Shown: one piece after another, positions 25,239-33,462 of the stretch | Layout of the letters: every line of letters begins with the position of its first letter | Position numbering within the stretch: the first letter of the stretch is position 1 | Assembly (NCBI GenBank): GCA_946187775.1 | Contig: CAMHSI010000015.1 | Location: forward strand, 1 to 33,783 | DNA length: 33,783 nucleotides | Direction of reading: 5' to 3' | From: an uncultured Clostridia bacterium | GTDB taxonomy: Bacteria > Bacillota > Clostridia > Christensenellales > Aristaeellaceae | Translations under genes and position numbers: made by a program | The notes under the pieces: generated by a model | The model's database searches: none | Seen by the model: the letters and a program-made list of their open reading frames with translations, nothing else | What the model was told of the DNA's origin: nothing

Positions 25239-27299
25239 ATGAAGCAGATCAGTGAATTCATCTTTGGGGATATGCGTCTTTCGTATGCGCAGGATGAAAA
25301 CGGCTGCGTCAGCATGGGCGTCATTCCCGCAGGAACGGAAAGCATGGTGCGGCGGAAGGAATACCGGCCGGAACCGCTGGCGCAGATTCACGCCCGGGGC
25401 GATCATTTTGCCGCCGGGTACGGCAACGGGCATACCCTGGCCTGCACGTCCGCAAGCGAAGCGCTGAAGTTTGTATCCCAGCGCCGGGAGGGGAACACGG
25501 TGGTCACGACGGTTTCGGACGGAGCCGGGCGGACCGTGCATCACCGGGCGGCCTGGGCGGAAGGGCTGGAAGCAGTGATCGTTTCCTGCACTTTTGAGAA
25601 TACCGGAACGGAGCCGGTGACCCTGGACCTGCTTTCCAGCCTGAACCTGAGCGGGATCACCCCCTTCGCGGAGGACGACGCGCCCGGACGGCTTTTCCTG
25701 CACCGGATCGGCAGTGCCTGGAGCGCGGAGGGGCGCCTGAAAACGGAAAGCATCGAATCGCTCATGCTGGAAAGGTCCTGGACGGGGCACGCGCTGCGGC
25801 TCTGCAAATACGGCCAGCTGGGTTCCATGCCCGTGCGGGGGTATTTCCCCTTCGCAGCAGTGGAGGACCGGCAGGCCGGGGTGACCTGGGCAGCGCAGCT
25901 GGCATGCCCTTCCTCCTGGCAGATCGAGCTCCGCAGGAAGGACGACTGCCTGAACCTGATGCTTTCCCTGGCGGATGGGGATTACGGCCACTGGGCGAAA
26001 ACCGTCCGGCCGGGTGAAACGTTTGAAACGCCGGAAGCGTACCTGACGGCCTGCAGGGGCGGCGTGGACGAGGCGTCCCAGCGGCTGCTGACGGTGCAGC
26101 GGCGGAATATGCCCCGCTCGGACGCGGAACTGCCGGTGATGTTCAACGAATACTGCACCACCTGGGGCAATCCGACGCATGAAAACCTGGAGCGGATCGC
26201 GGAGTGCCTGGACGGGAAGGACATGGAGTTCCTGGTGATCGACGCCGGGTGGTACCGGAAGCCTGGCGCCGGATGGTCCGACTGCGGCGGGGACTGGATT
26301 CCGGAGGAAAAGGAGATGTTCCCGGAGGGCCTGAAAGCCACGGCGGACATGATCCGTTCCCACGGAATGAAGCCGGGGCTCTGGTTTGAGCCGGAAACCT
26401 GCGCGCCTGAATCGGAAATATTCCGGAAGGAAGACATGCTGCTGAAGCGGGACGGCGTGCCCATCGACACCGACAACCGGCGGTTCCTGGATATGCGGAA
26501 GGAAGAAGTCCAGGCGTACCTGGAGGAACGGGTGGCCGGCCTGCTGAACCGCTGCGGGTTCGAATACATCAAAATCGACTACAACGACTGCATCGGCATG
26601 GGATGCGACGATCCGGACGGCCTGGGCGAAGGCCTTCGGCGGAACATGCAGGGGACCCTGCGCTTCTTCCGCCGCCTGCGGGAAGCGGTTCCGGGGATTA
26701 CCATCGAGAACTGTTCCTCCGGCGGCCACCGGCTGGAGCCGTCCCTGATGGCGGTTTCCGATATGGCCTCCTTTTCAGACGCGCATGAATGCGCCGAGAT
26801 CCCGGTGATCGCTGCCGCGCTGCACCGGGTGGTCCTGCCGGCGCAGAGCCAGATCTGGGCGGTACTGCAGGCTTCGGACAGCATCCGCAGGATCAACTAT
26901 TCCTTGATCAATACCTTCCTGGGGGTCATGTGCATTTCCGGCGACGTGGAGCACCTGAACGGGGAACAGTGGAAAAAGGTCGGAGAGGGAACGGAATTTT
27001 ACCGGCAGGTCCGGCATATCATCCGGGACGGCCGGAGCGCCTTCTTCGGGGAAATATCGGAAAGCTGGCGGCATCCGGAGGGCTGGCAGGCGGTGGTCCG
27101 GACCGCCGGGAATGAGGCCCTTGCGGTGATCCATACCTTCGGCGGGAAATTCCCGGAAAAGATTGTGCTGCCTGTGAACGCGGCGGAAATCCTGCGGGTC
27201 ATGTGCTCGGAGAACAACCGGGTGTCGCTGAAGGACGGGGTTCTTTCCGTGGAACTGAAGGCGCCTTTCGAGGCCGCAGCGGTCCGTCTCAGGCTCTGA
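25239..27299 (+). CDS. Glycoside hydrolase family 36 alpha-galactosidase-type enzyme
   Basis: A 686-residue cytoplasmic clan D glycosidase. An N-terminal beta-sandwich (about 1-290) precedes the barrel, which begins near PVMFNEYCTTWGNPTHE. Family residues are visible: FLVIDAGWY, WFEPE, the nucleophile Asp447 in YIKIDYNDC, IENCSSGGHRLEP, and the probable acid/base Asp514 in SFSDAHECAEI. A C-terminal beta domain follows. GH36 members mostly hydrolyse alpha-1,6-galactosides such as melibiose, raffinose and galactomannan fragments, though alpha-N-acetylgalactosaminidases occur in the family. It follows GH31 after 66 nt, with AAGGGGGA ahead of its ATG. No clear terminator follows; only an A-run/T-run stretch at about 27299-27322. 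Confidence 0.88.
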   Translation: MKQISEFIFGDMRLSYAQDENGCVSMGVIPAGTESMVRRKEYRPEPLAQIHARGDHFAAGYGNGHTLACTSASEALKFVSQRREGNTVVTTVSDGAGRTVHHRAAWAEGLEAVIVSCTFENTGTEPVTLDLLSSLNLSGITPFAEDDAPGRLFLHRIGSAWSAEGRLKTESIESLMLERSWTGHALRLCKYGQLGSMPVRGYFPFAAVEDRQAGVTWAAQLACPSSWQIELRRKDDCLNLMLSLADGDYGHWAKTVRPGETFETPEAYLTACRGGVDEASQRLLTVQRRNMPRSDAELPVMFNEYCTTWGNPTHENLERIAECLDGKDMEFLVIDAGWYRKPGAGWSDCGGDWIPEEKEMFPEGLKATADMIRSHGMKPGLWFEPETCAPESEIFRKEDMLLKRDGVPIDTDNRRFLDMRKEEVQAYLEERVAGLLNRCGFEYIKIDYNDCIGMGCDDPDGLGEGLRRNMQGTLRFFRRLREAVPGITIENCSSGGHRLEPSLMAVSDMASFSDAHECAEIPVIAAALHRVVLPAQSQIWAVLQASDSIRRINYSLINTFLGVMCISGDVEHLNGEQWKKVGEGTEFYRQVRHIIRDGRSAFFGEISESWRHPEGWQAVVRTAGNEALAVIHTFGGKFPEKIVLPVNAAEILRVMCSENNRVSLKDGVLSVELKAPFEAAAVRLRL

Positions 27300-27348
27300 A
27301 AAAAATATTTATAATTTTTTTTCCGGAGGAGGGAACTTTTCCGGAAGG

Positions 27349-27395
27349 CTTTCGTCTGACTGTATGAAACCGGAGAAACGGGCAGACGAAAGGAG
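27349..27395 (+). promoter_or_regulatory. Hairpin overlapping the ribosome site of the vWA-protein gene
   Basis: CTTTCGTCTG (27349-27358) and CAGACGAAAG (27383-27392) form a perfect 10-bp stem with a 24-nt loop. The 3' arm runs into the Shine-Dalgarno AGGAG (27391-27395), so folding could limit translation. A TATAAT (27310-27315) about 40 nt upstream could be a -10 box, but its -35 is poor. Confidence 0.5.
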
Positions 27396-27404
27396 ACGAC
27401 AACC

Positions 27405-29234
27405 ATGATGAAGAGAATGACGGCGGTCCTGCTGGCGGCGATGATGCTGCTGACCCTGGCGTCCGCGGCAATGGCGGAGAACGGTATGCTCCGGGTAGGA
27501 GACCGGGGAAACGAAGTGATGGAGCTGCAGCAGAAGCTGATTGAGCTGGAATACCTGGAAGGAGAAGCCACCGGCATTTACGACGAGGCGACGGCGGAGG
27601 CGGTCCGTTGGTTCCAGCGGGCTCACGGGCTGCTGGTGACCGGAACGGCGGACCGGGTGACCCGGGAGCTGCTGGAAAAGGAAAACACGCACGCCCGGGA
27701 GGAAATACCGGACCTGTGGGTGATGGAGGAAGCGGACGCCGGCATGGCATACAGCGCATACGCGATGCCCGCCGCTACCATGGCGGCCAAGGGAACGATG
27801 CAGAATTCCATGAGCGCCTGGGGGATGCCGGAATTCAGCACGGATGAGTACACCCACTTTGAAAGCAACGGGTTTTTGAGCACACGGACCTCCCCCCTGT
27901 CCACCTTCGCGGCGGACGTGGACACCTCTTCCTACGCGCAGCTTCGCCGCAGGATCCTGAACGGGGAAACGGTTCCCGCAGACAGCGTACGGATTGAGGA
28001 AATGCTGAATTACTTCCACTATGACTACAAGCAGCCCGCCGGGGACGAGCCCTTCGGCGTGACGATTGAATACGCGGACTGCCCCTGGAACAGCAAGACA
28101 AAGCTGCTGCAGATCGGCCTGCAGGCGAAGACCGCAGAGCGGGACAAGCTGCCGGGACACAACCTGGTGTTCCTGATTGACACCTCCGGAAGCATGTACG
28201 GACCGGACCGGCTGGACCTGGTGAAACGGGCGTTCCTGATGCTGCTGGACGAGCTGGATGAGAAGGACACGGTGTCCATCGTTGCCTACGCCAGCCAGGA
28301 CCGGGTTGTGATGGAGGGCGTGCCCGGAAGCGAGAAGACCCGGATTATGGAAGCCATTTCCGAGCTGGAGGCGGGAGGCGCCACCAACGGCAGCGCGGGA
28401 ATCGCCCGGGCCTATGAGATCGCCGGGAAATACTACGTGCCGGGCGGGGTGAACCGGATCCTGCTGGCGACGGACGGAGACCTGAACGTAGGCGTATCCT
28501 CCGAGGGCGAGCTGGTGAAGATGGTGGAGGAAAAACGGGAAAGCGGCATCAGCCTGACCTGCCTGGGCGTGGGGATGGGCAACTACAAGGACAACAAGAT
28601 GGAAGCCCTGGCGGATTACGGCAACGGCAACTGCCGGTATATCGACACGATTCACGAAGCCCGCAAGGCGCTGGTGACCGAAGGGGGTGGAACCTTCGTC
28701 ACGGTGGCGAAGGACGTGAAAATCCAGGTGGATTTCAACCCGGCGCTGGTGAAGGGATACCGGCTGATCGGATACGAAGACCGGCTGATGGCGGCGGAGG
28801 ACTTTGCCAACGATGAAAAGGACGGGGGCGAGATCGGCAGCGGCCACCGGATGACAGCCCTGTACGAAATCGTGCCGGCGGATTCCGACTTCGAATTCGG
28901 CGCGGCAGAAAGCCGCTACCAGCAGGCGGAGGGCGGCCGGGAAGGCGAAGAGCTGCTGACGGTCAGCATCCGGGCCAAGGAGCCGGAGGGAAGCGAGAGC
29001 CGGCTGTATGAGTATCCCGTGAGCAGCACGCCCGCGGAGACGCTGAGCGACAACATGAAGTTTGCGGCGGCGGTGGCGGAAGCGGGCATGCTTCTGCGGG
29101 ACAGCGAATGGAAGGGAGACGCGACCTGGGAGACAGTGCAGGAGCTGCTGCGGGACTGCGAAAGCGTGAAGGGAGACACATATAAGGAAGAGTTTTTGTA
29201 CCTGGTGAATTTGATGGAGCGGGAAGGAGAGTAA
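27405..29234 (+). CDS. Secreted peptidoglycan-binding / von Willebrand factor A protein (YfbK-like)
   Basis: A 609-residue exported protein. The signal peptide (MMKRMTAVLLAAMMLLTLAS) ends at a likely AMA-EN cleavage. Residues about 28-90 are a PG_binding_1 domain (LRVGDRGNEVMELQQKLIEL, GIYDEATAEAVRWFQRAHGL). The rest matches YfbK-type vWA proteins: an N-terminal block with FAADVDTSSYAQLRRRILNG and RIEEMLNYFHYDY, a vWA domain with the MIDAS motif DTSGSM (Asp259) and LLATDGDLNVGV, and a C-terminal DUF3520-like segment with the VTVAKDVKIQVDFNP and AAAVAEAGMLLRDS regions. The PG-binding fusion suggests anchoring in the wall. The function of YfbK-type proteins is poorly known; protein-protein contact through the metal site is expected. 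Two adjacent ATGs (27405, 27408) are possible starts. Confidence 0.88.
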   Translation: MMKRMTAVLLAAMMLLTLASAAMAENGMLRVGDRGNEVMELQQKLIELEYLEGEATGIYDEATAEAVRWFQRAHGLLVTGTADRVTRELLEKENTHAREEIPDLWVMEEADAGMAYSAYAMPAATMAAKGTMQNSMSAWGMPEFSTDEYTHFESNGFLSTRTSPLSTFAADVDTSSYAQLRRRILNGETVPADSVRIEEMLNYFHYDYKQPAGDEPFGVTIEYADCPWNSKTKLLQIGLQAKTAERDKLPGHNLVFLIDTSGSMYGPDRLDLVKRAFLMLLDELDEKDTVSIVAYASQDRVVMEGVPGSEKTRIMEAISELEAGGATNGSAGIARAYEIAGKYYVPGGVNRILLATDGDLNVGVSSEGELVKMVEEKRESGISLTCLGVGMGNYKDNKMEALADYGNGNCRYIDTIHEARKALVTEGGGTFVTVAKDVKIQVDFNPALVKGYRLIGYEDRLMAAEDFANDEKDGGEIGSGHRMTALYEIVPADSDFEFGAAESRYQQAEGGREGEELLTVSIRAKEPEGSESRLYEYPVSSTPAETLSDNMKFAAAVAEAGMLLRDSEWKGDATWETVQELLRDCESVKGDTYKEEFLYLVNLMEREGE

Positions 29235-29237
29235 GGA

Positions 29238-29290
29238 TTTCCAACCCAAAAGACCGGAAGCGGACGGCTTCCGGTCTTTTGGGTTGGAAA
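29238..29290 (+). terminator. Very long hairpin terminator
   Basis: TTT plus 20 nt (29238-29260) pair perfectly with 20 nt plus AAA (29268-29290), giving 23 bp around a 7-nt loop. The core is a GC-rich stem (GACCGGAAG/CTTCCGGTC) flanked by AAAA and TTTT, so it can work in both directions. It starts 4 nt after the vWA gene. Confidence 0.85.
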
Positions 29291-29298
29291 AGTGAAAA

Positions 29299-29411
29299 GT
29301 TGATCGTTGATCGTTGATCGTTTTGAAATGTTTAACGGCGAGAAGAGTTGATAGTTGATAGTTGATAGTTGAGAGTTGCCTGACGGCGTGAAGAGTTGAT
29401 AGTTGATAGTT
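29299..29411. repeat. Heptanucleotide tandem repeats in three blocks
   Basis: Block A (29299-29319) is three exact copies of GTTGATC. Block B (29347-29374) is three GTTGATA and one GTTGAGA. Block C (29395-29408) is two GTTGATA. Blocks B and C are preceded by almost the same spacer (ACGGCGAGAAGA at 29335, ACGGCGTGAAGA at 29383), so a unit of about 28 bp recurs with a 48-nt offset. The stretch 29235-29495 holds no credible gene. Confidence 0.85.
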
Positions 29412-29438
29412 TTTTTGCTCGGGGCACGCGAAAAGACA

Positions 29439-29467
29439 TTGATCAACGGAGCATTAAGTTGTAAGAT
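29439..29467 (+). promoter_or_regulatory. Putative promoter of the PHP/GGDEF-EAL unit
   Basis: TTGATC (29439-29444), 17 nt, TAAGAT (29462-29467), 28 nt ahead of the PHP gene start and just after the heptanucleotide repeats. Both boxes match 4 of 6. Confidence 0.4.
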
Positions 29468-29495
29468 AAGCCGAGCAAATCAAAGGAGACGAACC

Positions 29496-30284
29496 ATGCC
29501 TTTTTTGTATGAAACCCACATGCATACCTGCCTGGCCAGCAAGTGCGGGGAAAGCACGGGGAAGGAACACGCGCGGTTTTATAAAGAAGCCGGATACACC
29601 GGCATTATCATGACGGATCACTTTTTCCGGGGGAACACGGCGGTGGAACGGGACCTGCCCTGGGAGGAGCGGATCGACTGGTTCTGGAGCGGATATGAGG
29701 ATGCGAAGGAAGAGGGAGACAGGATCGGCCTGGATGTATTCTTCGGGCTGGAGCAGAACTTTGCCGGGGACGAGTACCTGGTATACGGACTGACAAAGGA
29801 ATACATGAAGGCGCACCCGGAAATGGAGCACTGGACCCGGCGGCAGCAGCTGGAGGAAGTGCACAAGGCCGGAGGCTGCGTGATCCAGGCGCACCCCTTC
29901 CGCATCCGGGGCTATATGGACCGGATCCGGCTGGGGACGCTGTTCTGCGACGGGATTGAGGCGGCCAACCTGGGCAACCAGCCGCTGGACGACGCCAGGG
30001 CCTACCGGATGGGGAAGGCCCTGGGACTGGTGATGACCGCCGGATCGGACAACCATCACTCCCCGATAGCGGCACCCTTCGGCGTGGAACTGGAAAAAAG
30101 ATTGACAAGTGTTGACGATTATGTCAAAATCATCACAGAGAGAGGCCGCATCGGCCTGCATGTTCCGGAAAACCGCTTCCGGATCAATGATGAATTCCAG
30201 CCGGACGATCGTCATATCGCATATCTCCTGAACGAGAACGAACAGGATGCGGAAACTACCGAACAATGGATGTACGATAAATAA
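29496..30284 (+). CDS. PHP-domain metal-dependent phosphoesterase
   Basis: A 262-residue cytoplasmic PHP-family protein. The metal ligands are visible in order: His8 and His10 in YETHMHTCLASKCG, Asp41/His42 in IIMTDHFF, Glu in FFGLEQNF, His in VIQAHPFRIR, and Asp/His in TAGSDNHHSP. The start ATG at 29496 has AAAGGAG upstream; a longer open frame from 29403 would run through the end of the repeat region. Substrate is unknown. It differs from the histidinol-phosphatase in this window in its Cys/Lys-rich loop after the first motif and in its C-terminal tail. It lies 29 nt ahead of the c-di-GMP protein gene, so co-transcription is likely; a nucleotide phosphodiesterase role is possible but unproven. 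Confidence 0.85.
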   Translation: MPFLYETHMHTCLASKCGESTGKEHARFYKEAGYTGIIMTDHFFRGNTAVERDLPWEERIDWFWSGYEDAKEEGDRIGLDVFFGLEQNFAGDEYLVYGLTKEYMKAHPEMEHWTRRQQLEEVHKAGGCVIQAHPFRIRGYMDRIRLGTLFCDGIEAANLGNQPLDDARAYRMGKALGLVMTAGSDNHHSPIAAPFGVELEKRLTSVDDYVKIITERGRIGLHVPENRFRINDEFQPDDRHIAYLLNENEQDAETTEQWMYDK

Positions 30285-30313
30285 GCCGGCGGCAGGGGGG
30301 TGAAACCAAGGCG

Positions 30314-33127
30314 ATGAACCCCATTCTGATCCTCAGAACCGAAATCGTCAGCCTGCTCCTGCTGATCTACCTTACCGTGATTTCCCGGACATTCCGGATG
30401 GATAAGGACGGCAGGACCTTCAACCTGATTATGACCTTTGCCATGTTGCACGTCATCATGGACGGGTTTACTGTGTGGACCGTGAACCACCCGGAGGCGA
30501 CGCCCCGATGGGTGAATGACACGGCCCATATTGTTTTTTACGGGTCCGCTGTGCTGTTTTCCGCGGAAATCCTGACCTATACGGCCAACCTGTGCTTCCC
30601 GGACAGGGCAAAGAAAATCCGGTGCGCCGCGACGGCCCTCTCCCTGGTTTACCTGGGGCTTGCGGCCACAGGCGTCCTGCGGATTGAATACGCCGCGTAC
30701 AACGGAACCAACTCCAGCACCGGCAGCGCGCCGACAGCGGGATTTATCCTGTGCTTTATCTTTTTTGCAGCTGCCATATGCATGATCCTGCTGAGCCGGA
30801 ACCGGGTGGGAAAACACCTGCGGCTGCTGCTGCTTCCCATGCTCTTCCTGCTGATCCTGGTGGAAATCGTACAGCTCTTTGTAAAGGAATTCCTTTTCAC
30901 CGGGGCCACAGCCACCGTGATCTGCGTGGGCTTCTTCATCTCCCTGGAGAACCCGGCAGCCGTGATGGAAAAGAAAATTATGCGGGACGCGCTGAGCGGA
31001 CTGGGATCCAGATCCAGCTACGAGCGGGACATGCAGGAGTACGACGGGGAATTCCAGAAGGACAAAAGCCTCCACTTCACTTTTGTTTTCATTGACATCA
31101 GCAACCTCCGGAGCATCAACGGCCTTTTCGGACAGAAGGAAGGGGACGCCTATATCGGGCGGATCGCTACGCTGCTGGTTTCGAACCTGCGGAACGCGGA
31201 GCATATCTACCGAATGGGCGGAGACGAATTCCTGGCGGTTTACCACAAAACAGATGAAAAGACGGTTGTGCGGGATATCCAGCGGATGCAGGACGCCTGC
31301 GACCGGGAGGAGAAGAGCGCGGGATACCGGCCCCAGCTGGCGGTGGGCTACGCCGTTTCCGACCCGAAGTACAACAGCCTGCGGGATGTGCTGCGGGTTG
31401 CGGACTACATGATGTACCGCAACAAGACCGCCCAGAAGCGGGAGGTCGTTGAAAGCGCCTTCCGCGGAAACGGGACGCGGCTGAACCTGTACGGCCTGAC
31501 GGACCGGGTGTTTGACGCCATGTGCCTGACCAGCGAGGAGTTCTATCCCTACATGACCAACCTGGAGACCGGCGTGACCCGGGTGGCGCCGGGCATGGCG
31601 GAATTCTTCGGGCTGGAAGGGGAGTTTATCCAGAACTTCAACGAGGTGTGGATGGAGAAAATCCATCCCTCCGACCGGGACAAGGCGGGGCAGGATATCC
31701 GGCTGACGCTGAAGGGACTGAAGGAATACCACTACTACCGCTACCGGGTGCTTGGCAGGGACGGGAAATACGTGGAAGTTACCTGCCGGGGCGGAGTATA
31801 TCACGGCCGGGACGGGGAGCCGGACATCTTCTCCGGGTACATTGTGAACCACGGGGCGCCGAAGACCCGGGACCCGGAGACGGGACTGATGAACGAGCGG
31901 CAGCTGCAGGACCGGCTGCGGGAGATCATCGGAAAAGGGGAAAAGGCCGTTGTGCTGCGGCTCAGCATCCGGAATATGGGACGGATCCGGATGCTGTACG
32001 GAAACAGCGACGCGACGGGAGCACTGAGCGTTATGGCGGATCTTTGCCTCCGGGCGGTGAAGGACCGGGGCGAGGTTTTCATCGGAAGCAGCAGAGGGTT
32101 TGTGTTTGTGCTGCCGGGCGGTGACAGGGGACAGGCAGAGGATATTTTCTGGCAGGTGAGGGAAGCCTGTGCCGGAGGAATCATCGTGGGAGACCGGGTG
32201 ATTCCGATCAGCGTACACGCCGGGGCCATTGAGCTTCCCATGGAAAACGTGAAGGCACCGGAGGAAGTCCGCAGCGCCATGCTGTTCATCATGGAGGAAG
32301 CCGGGCCGGGCGGGAAGAACACCGTGGCCTTCTATACCGGAGGTTCCGCGGACATGCGGGAGGAGGACGCGGCACTGCTGCAGGAGGTACACCGGAGCTG
32401 CCTGGCAGAACGGGACCGCTTCTTCCTGCGGCTGCAGCCCATTGTGGACGCGCAGACGGGGAAGATCCTGGCGGCGGAAGCGCTGCTGCGCTACCGGGAC
32501 AACGCCGGGAAAGAGGTGCCCCCGGGACGGTTCATTACCTTCCTGGAAAGCGACCCGGGATATACGGACCTGGGATACCATATCCTCCGGACGGCGCTTC
32601 GGCATGCAAGGCGGATCCGGGAGAAGCTGCCGGATTTCAACATCAACGTGAATATCACCGCCCTGCAGCTGTATGAGGAGAACTTCATCCCCCAGGTCCT
32701 TCAGATCCTGCGGGAAGAGGATTATCCCGCGGAGCACCTGATCCTGGAGCTGACGGAACGCTGCAAGGAAATGGAGTTTGACTTCCTGAAGCAGCGAGTG
32801 TCTGAACTGCGGAGGGCAGGATTCCGGGTAGCACTGGACGACATGGGCACCGGATACTCCACCATCGACCTGCTGCTGCACCTGGATGTGAACGAAATCA
32901 AGCTCGACATGACCTTCACACAGCATATGCGGGAAAACGAGAAAGACCAGAAGTTTGCGGAGATGCTGGCGAAGATGACGCAGGACGACGATGTGCTGCT
33001 GTGCTTCGAGGGCGTGGAGACGGAGGAAATGCGCGGATACCTCAAGCGGTTCGGCCGGTGCCTGCTGCAGGGATACTACTTCAACAAACCGCTGAAGCCG
33101 GAGGAATTCGAAGCGAAATACTGCTGA
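30314..33127 (+). CDS. Membrane GGDEF-PAS-GGDEF(degenerate)-EAL protein for cyclic-di-GMP turnover
   Basis: A 937-residue protein. Residues 1-220 hold about six to seven membrane helices. A first GGDEF domain follows (about 225-375) with DALSGLGSRSSYERD, FIDISNLRSINGLFG and an intact MGGDEF (301-306), so diguanylate cyclase activity is possible. A PAS-like domain lies at about 390-510 (IHPSDRDKAGQDI, YRYRVLGRDGKYVEV). A second GGDEF-like domain (about 515-680) starts with DPETGLMNERQLQ but has GSSRGFVFVL where the signature should be, so it is degenerate. The EAL domain (about 690-935) keeps its catalytic set: E722 in AEALLRYRD, VNITALQL, ELTER, D842/D843 in ALDDMGTGYS, EIKLD, FEGVETEE and LQGYYF. 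Phosphodiesterase activity is thus likely. Membrane helices suggest control by an envelope or ligand signal. Confidence 0.92.
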   Translation: MNPILILRTEIVSLLLLIYLTVISRTFRMDKDGRTFNLIMTFAMLHVIMDGFTVWTVNHPEATPRWVNDTAHIVFYGSAVLFSAEILTYTANLCFPDRAKKIRCAATALSLVYLGLAATGVLRIEYAAYNGTNSSTGSAPTAGFILCFIFFAAAICMILLSRNRVGKHLRLLLLPMLFLLILVEIVQLFVKEFLFTGATATVICVGFFISLENPAAVMEKKIMRDALSGLGSRSSYERDMQEYDGEFQKDKSLHFTFVFIDISNLRSINGLFGQKEGDAYIGRIATLLVSNLRNAEHIYRMGGDEFLAVYHKTDEKTVVRDIQRMQDACDREEKSAGYRPQLAVGYAVSDPKYNSLRDVLRVADYMMYRNKTAQKREVVESAFRGNGTRLNLYGLTDRVFDAMCLTSEEFYPYMTNLETGVTRVAPGMAEFFGLEGEFIQNFNEVWMEKIHPSDRDKAGQDIRLTLKGLKEYHYYRYRVLGRDGKYVEVTCRGGVYHGRDGEPDIFSGYIVNHGAPKTRDPETGLMNERQLQDRLREIIGKGEKAVVLRLSIRNMGRIRMLYGNSDATGALSVMADLCLRAVKDRGEVFIGSSRGFVFVLPGGDRGQAEDIFWQVREACAGGIIVGDRVIPISVHAGAIELPMENVKAPEEVRSAMLFIMEEAGPGGKNTVAFYTGGSADMREEDAALLQEVHRSCLAERDRFFLRLQPIVDAQTGKILAAEALLRYRDNAGKEVPPGRFITFLESDPGYTDLGYHILRTALRHARRIREKLPDFNINVNITALQLYEENFIPQVLQILREEDYPAEHLILELTERCKEMEFDFLKQRVSELRRAGFRVALDDMGTGYSTIDLLLHLDVNEIKLDMTFTQHMRENEKDQKFAEMLAKMTQDDDVLLCFEGVETEEMRGYLKRFGRCLLQGYYFNKPLKPEEFEAKYC

Positions 33128-33162
33128 GCAAAATAAAAAACATGCCCGGAAGGCGACTTGCA

Positions 33163-33202
33163 GCCGGTGCCGCGGAACCAAAGACGCGGCACCGGCGTTT
33201 TC
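33163..33202 (+). terminator. Terminator after the GGDEF-EAL gene
   Basis: GCCGGTGCCGCG (33163-33174) pairs perfectly with CGCGGCACCGGC (33185-33196) around a 10-nt loop, followed by GTTTTC. Confidence 0.8.
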
Positions 33203-33322
33203 TGTGAAGCTGCGGAAGGCAAGAAACAGGGATCTTGCTCACTTTATTGCATAACAAAATGTGTGAAGTCCATGTTAAGGAAACTCAAAAGTTGTTGTGC
33301 ATAATTTGAAGGGCGATAAAGG

Positions 33323-33339
33323 GTAAACAATTGGTTTAC
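33323..33339. promoter_or_regulatory. Operator-like inverted repeat
   Basis: GTAAAC (33323-33328) and GTTTAC (33334-33339) are perfect inverted repeats separated by AATTG. The form suits a dimeric repressor but differs from the CGAAACG sites elsewhere in the window. Confidence 0.4.
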
Positions 33340-33462
33340 AGTTAAGCAAATGGATAAAAAGGTAGCAAATCGCATGGAAAAGTGCAAATGAATGGCCGGC
33401 GCTTGGAGCATAAAATGAAAAGCATTACAGCAAGAAAAGAGTAAACATGACCGAAATGGCCA

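Noticed and set aside
26015-26026. TGAAACGTTTGA, an operator-like sequence inside the GH36 gene
   Set aside because: It is only 9 of 12 to the palindrome and is explained by coding for Glu-Thr-Phe-Glu in a normal part of the protein.
22956-26729. A 1257-codon open frame on the reverse strand, and similar long reverse frames under many genes
   Set aside because: It lies antisense to the GH31 and GH36 genes, which have clear catalytic motifs. Its translation is rich in Arg, Pro, His and Gly without domains, a by-product of high GC at third codon positions.
29299-29411. CRISPR array
   Set aside because: Units are 7 nt and tandem, the longer shared piece occurs only twice, there are no unique spacers of regular length and no cas genes.
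28916-29446. A reverse-strand frame with repeated INYQLF-like peptides
   Set aside because: The peptide repeats come from the heptanucleotide DNA repeats, and the rest is antisense to the vWA gene and its terminator.
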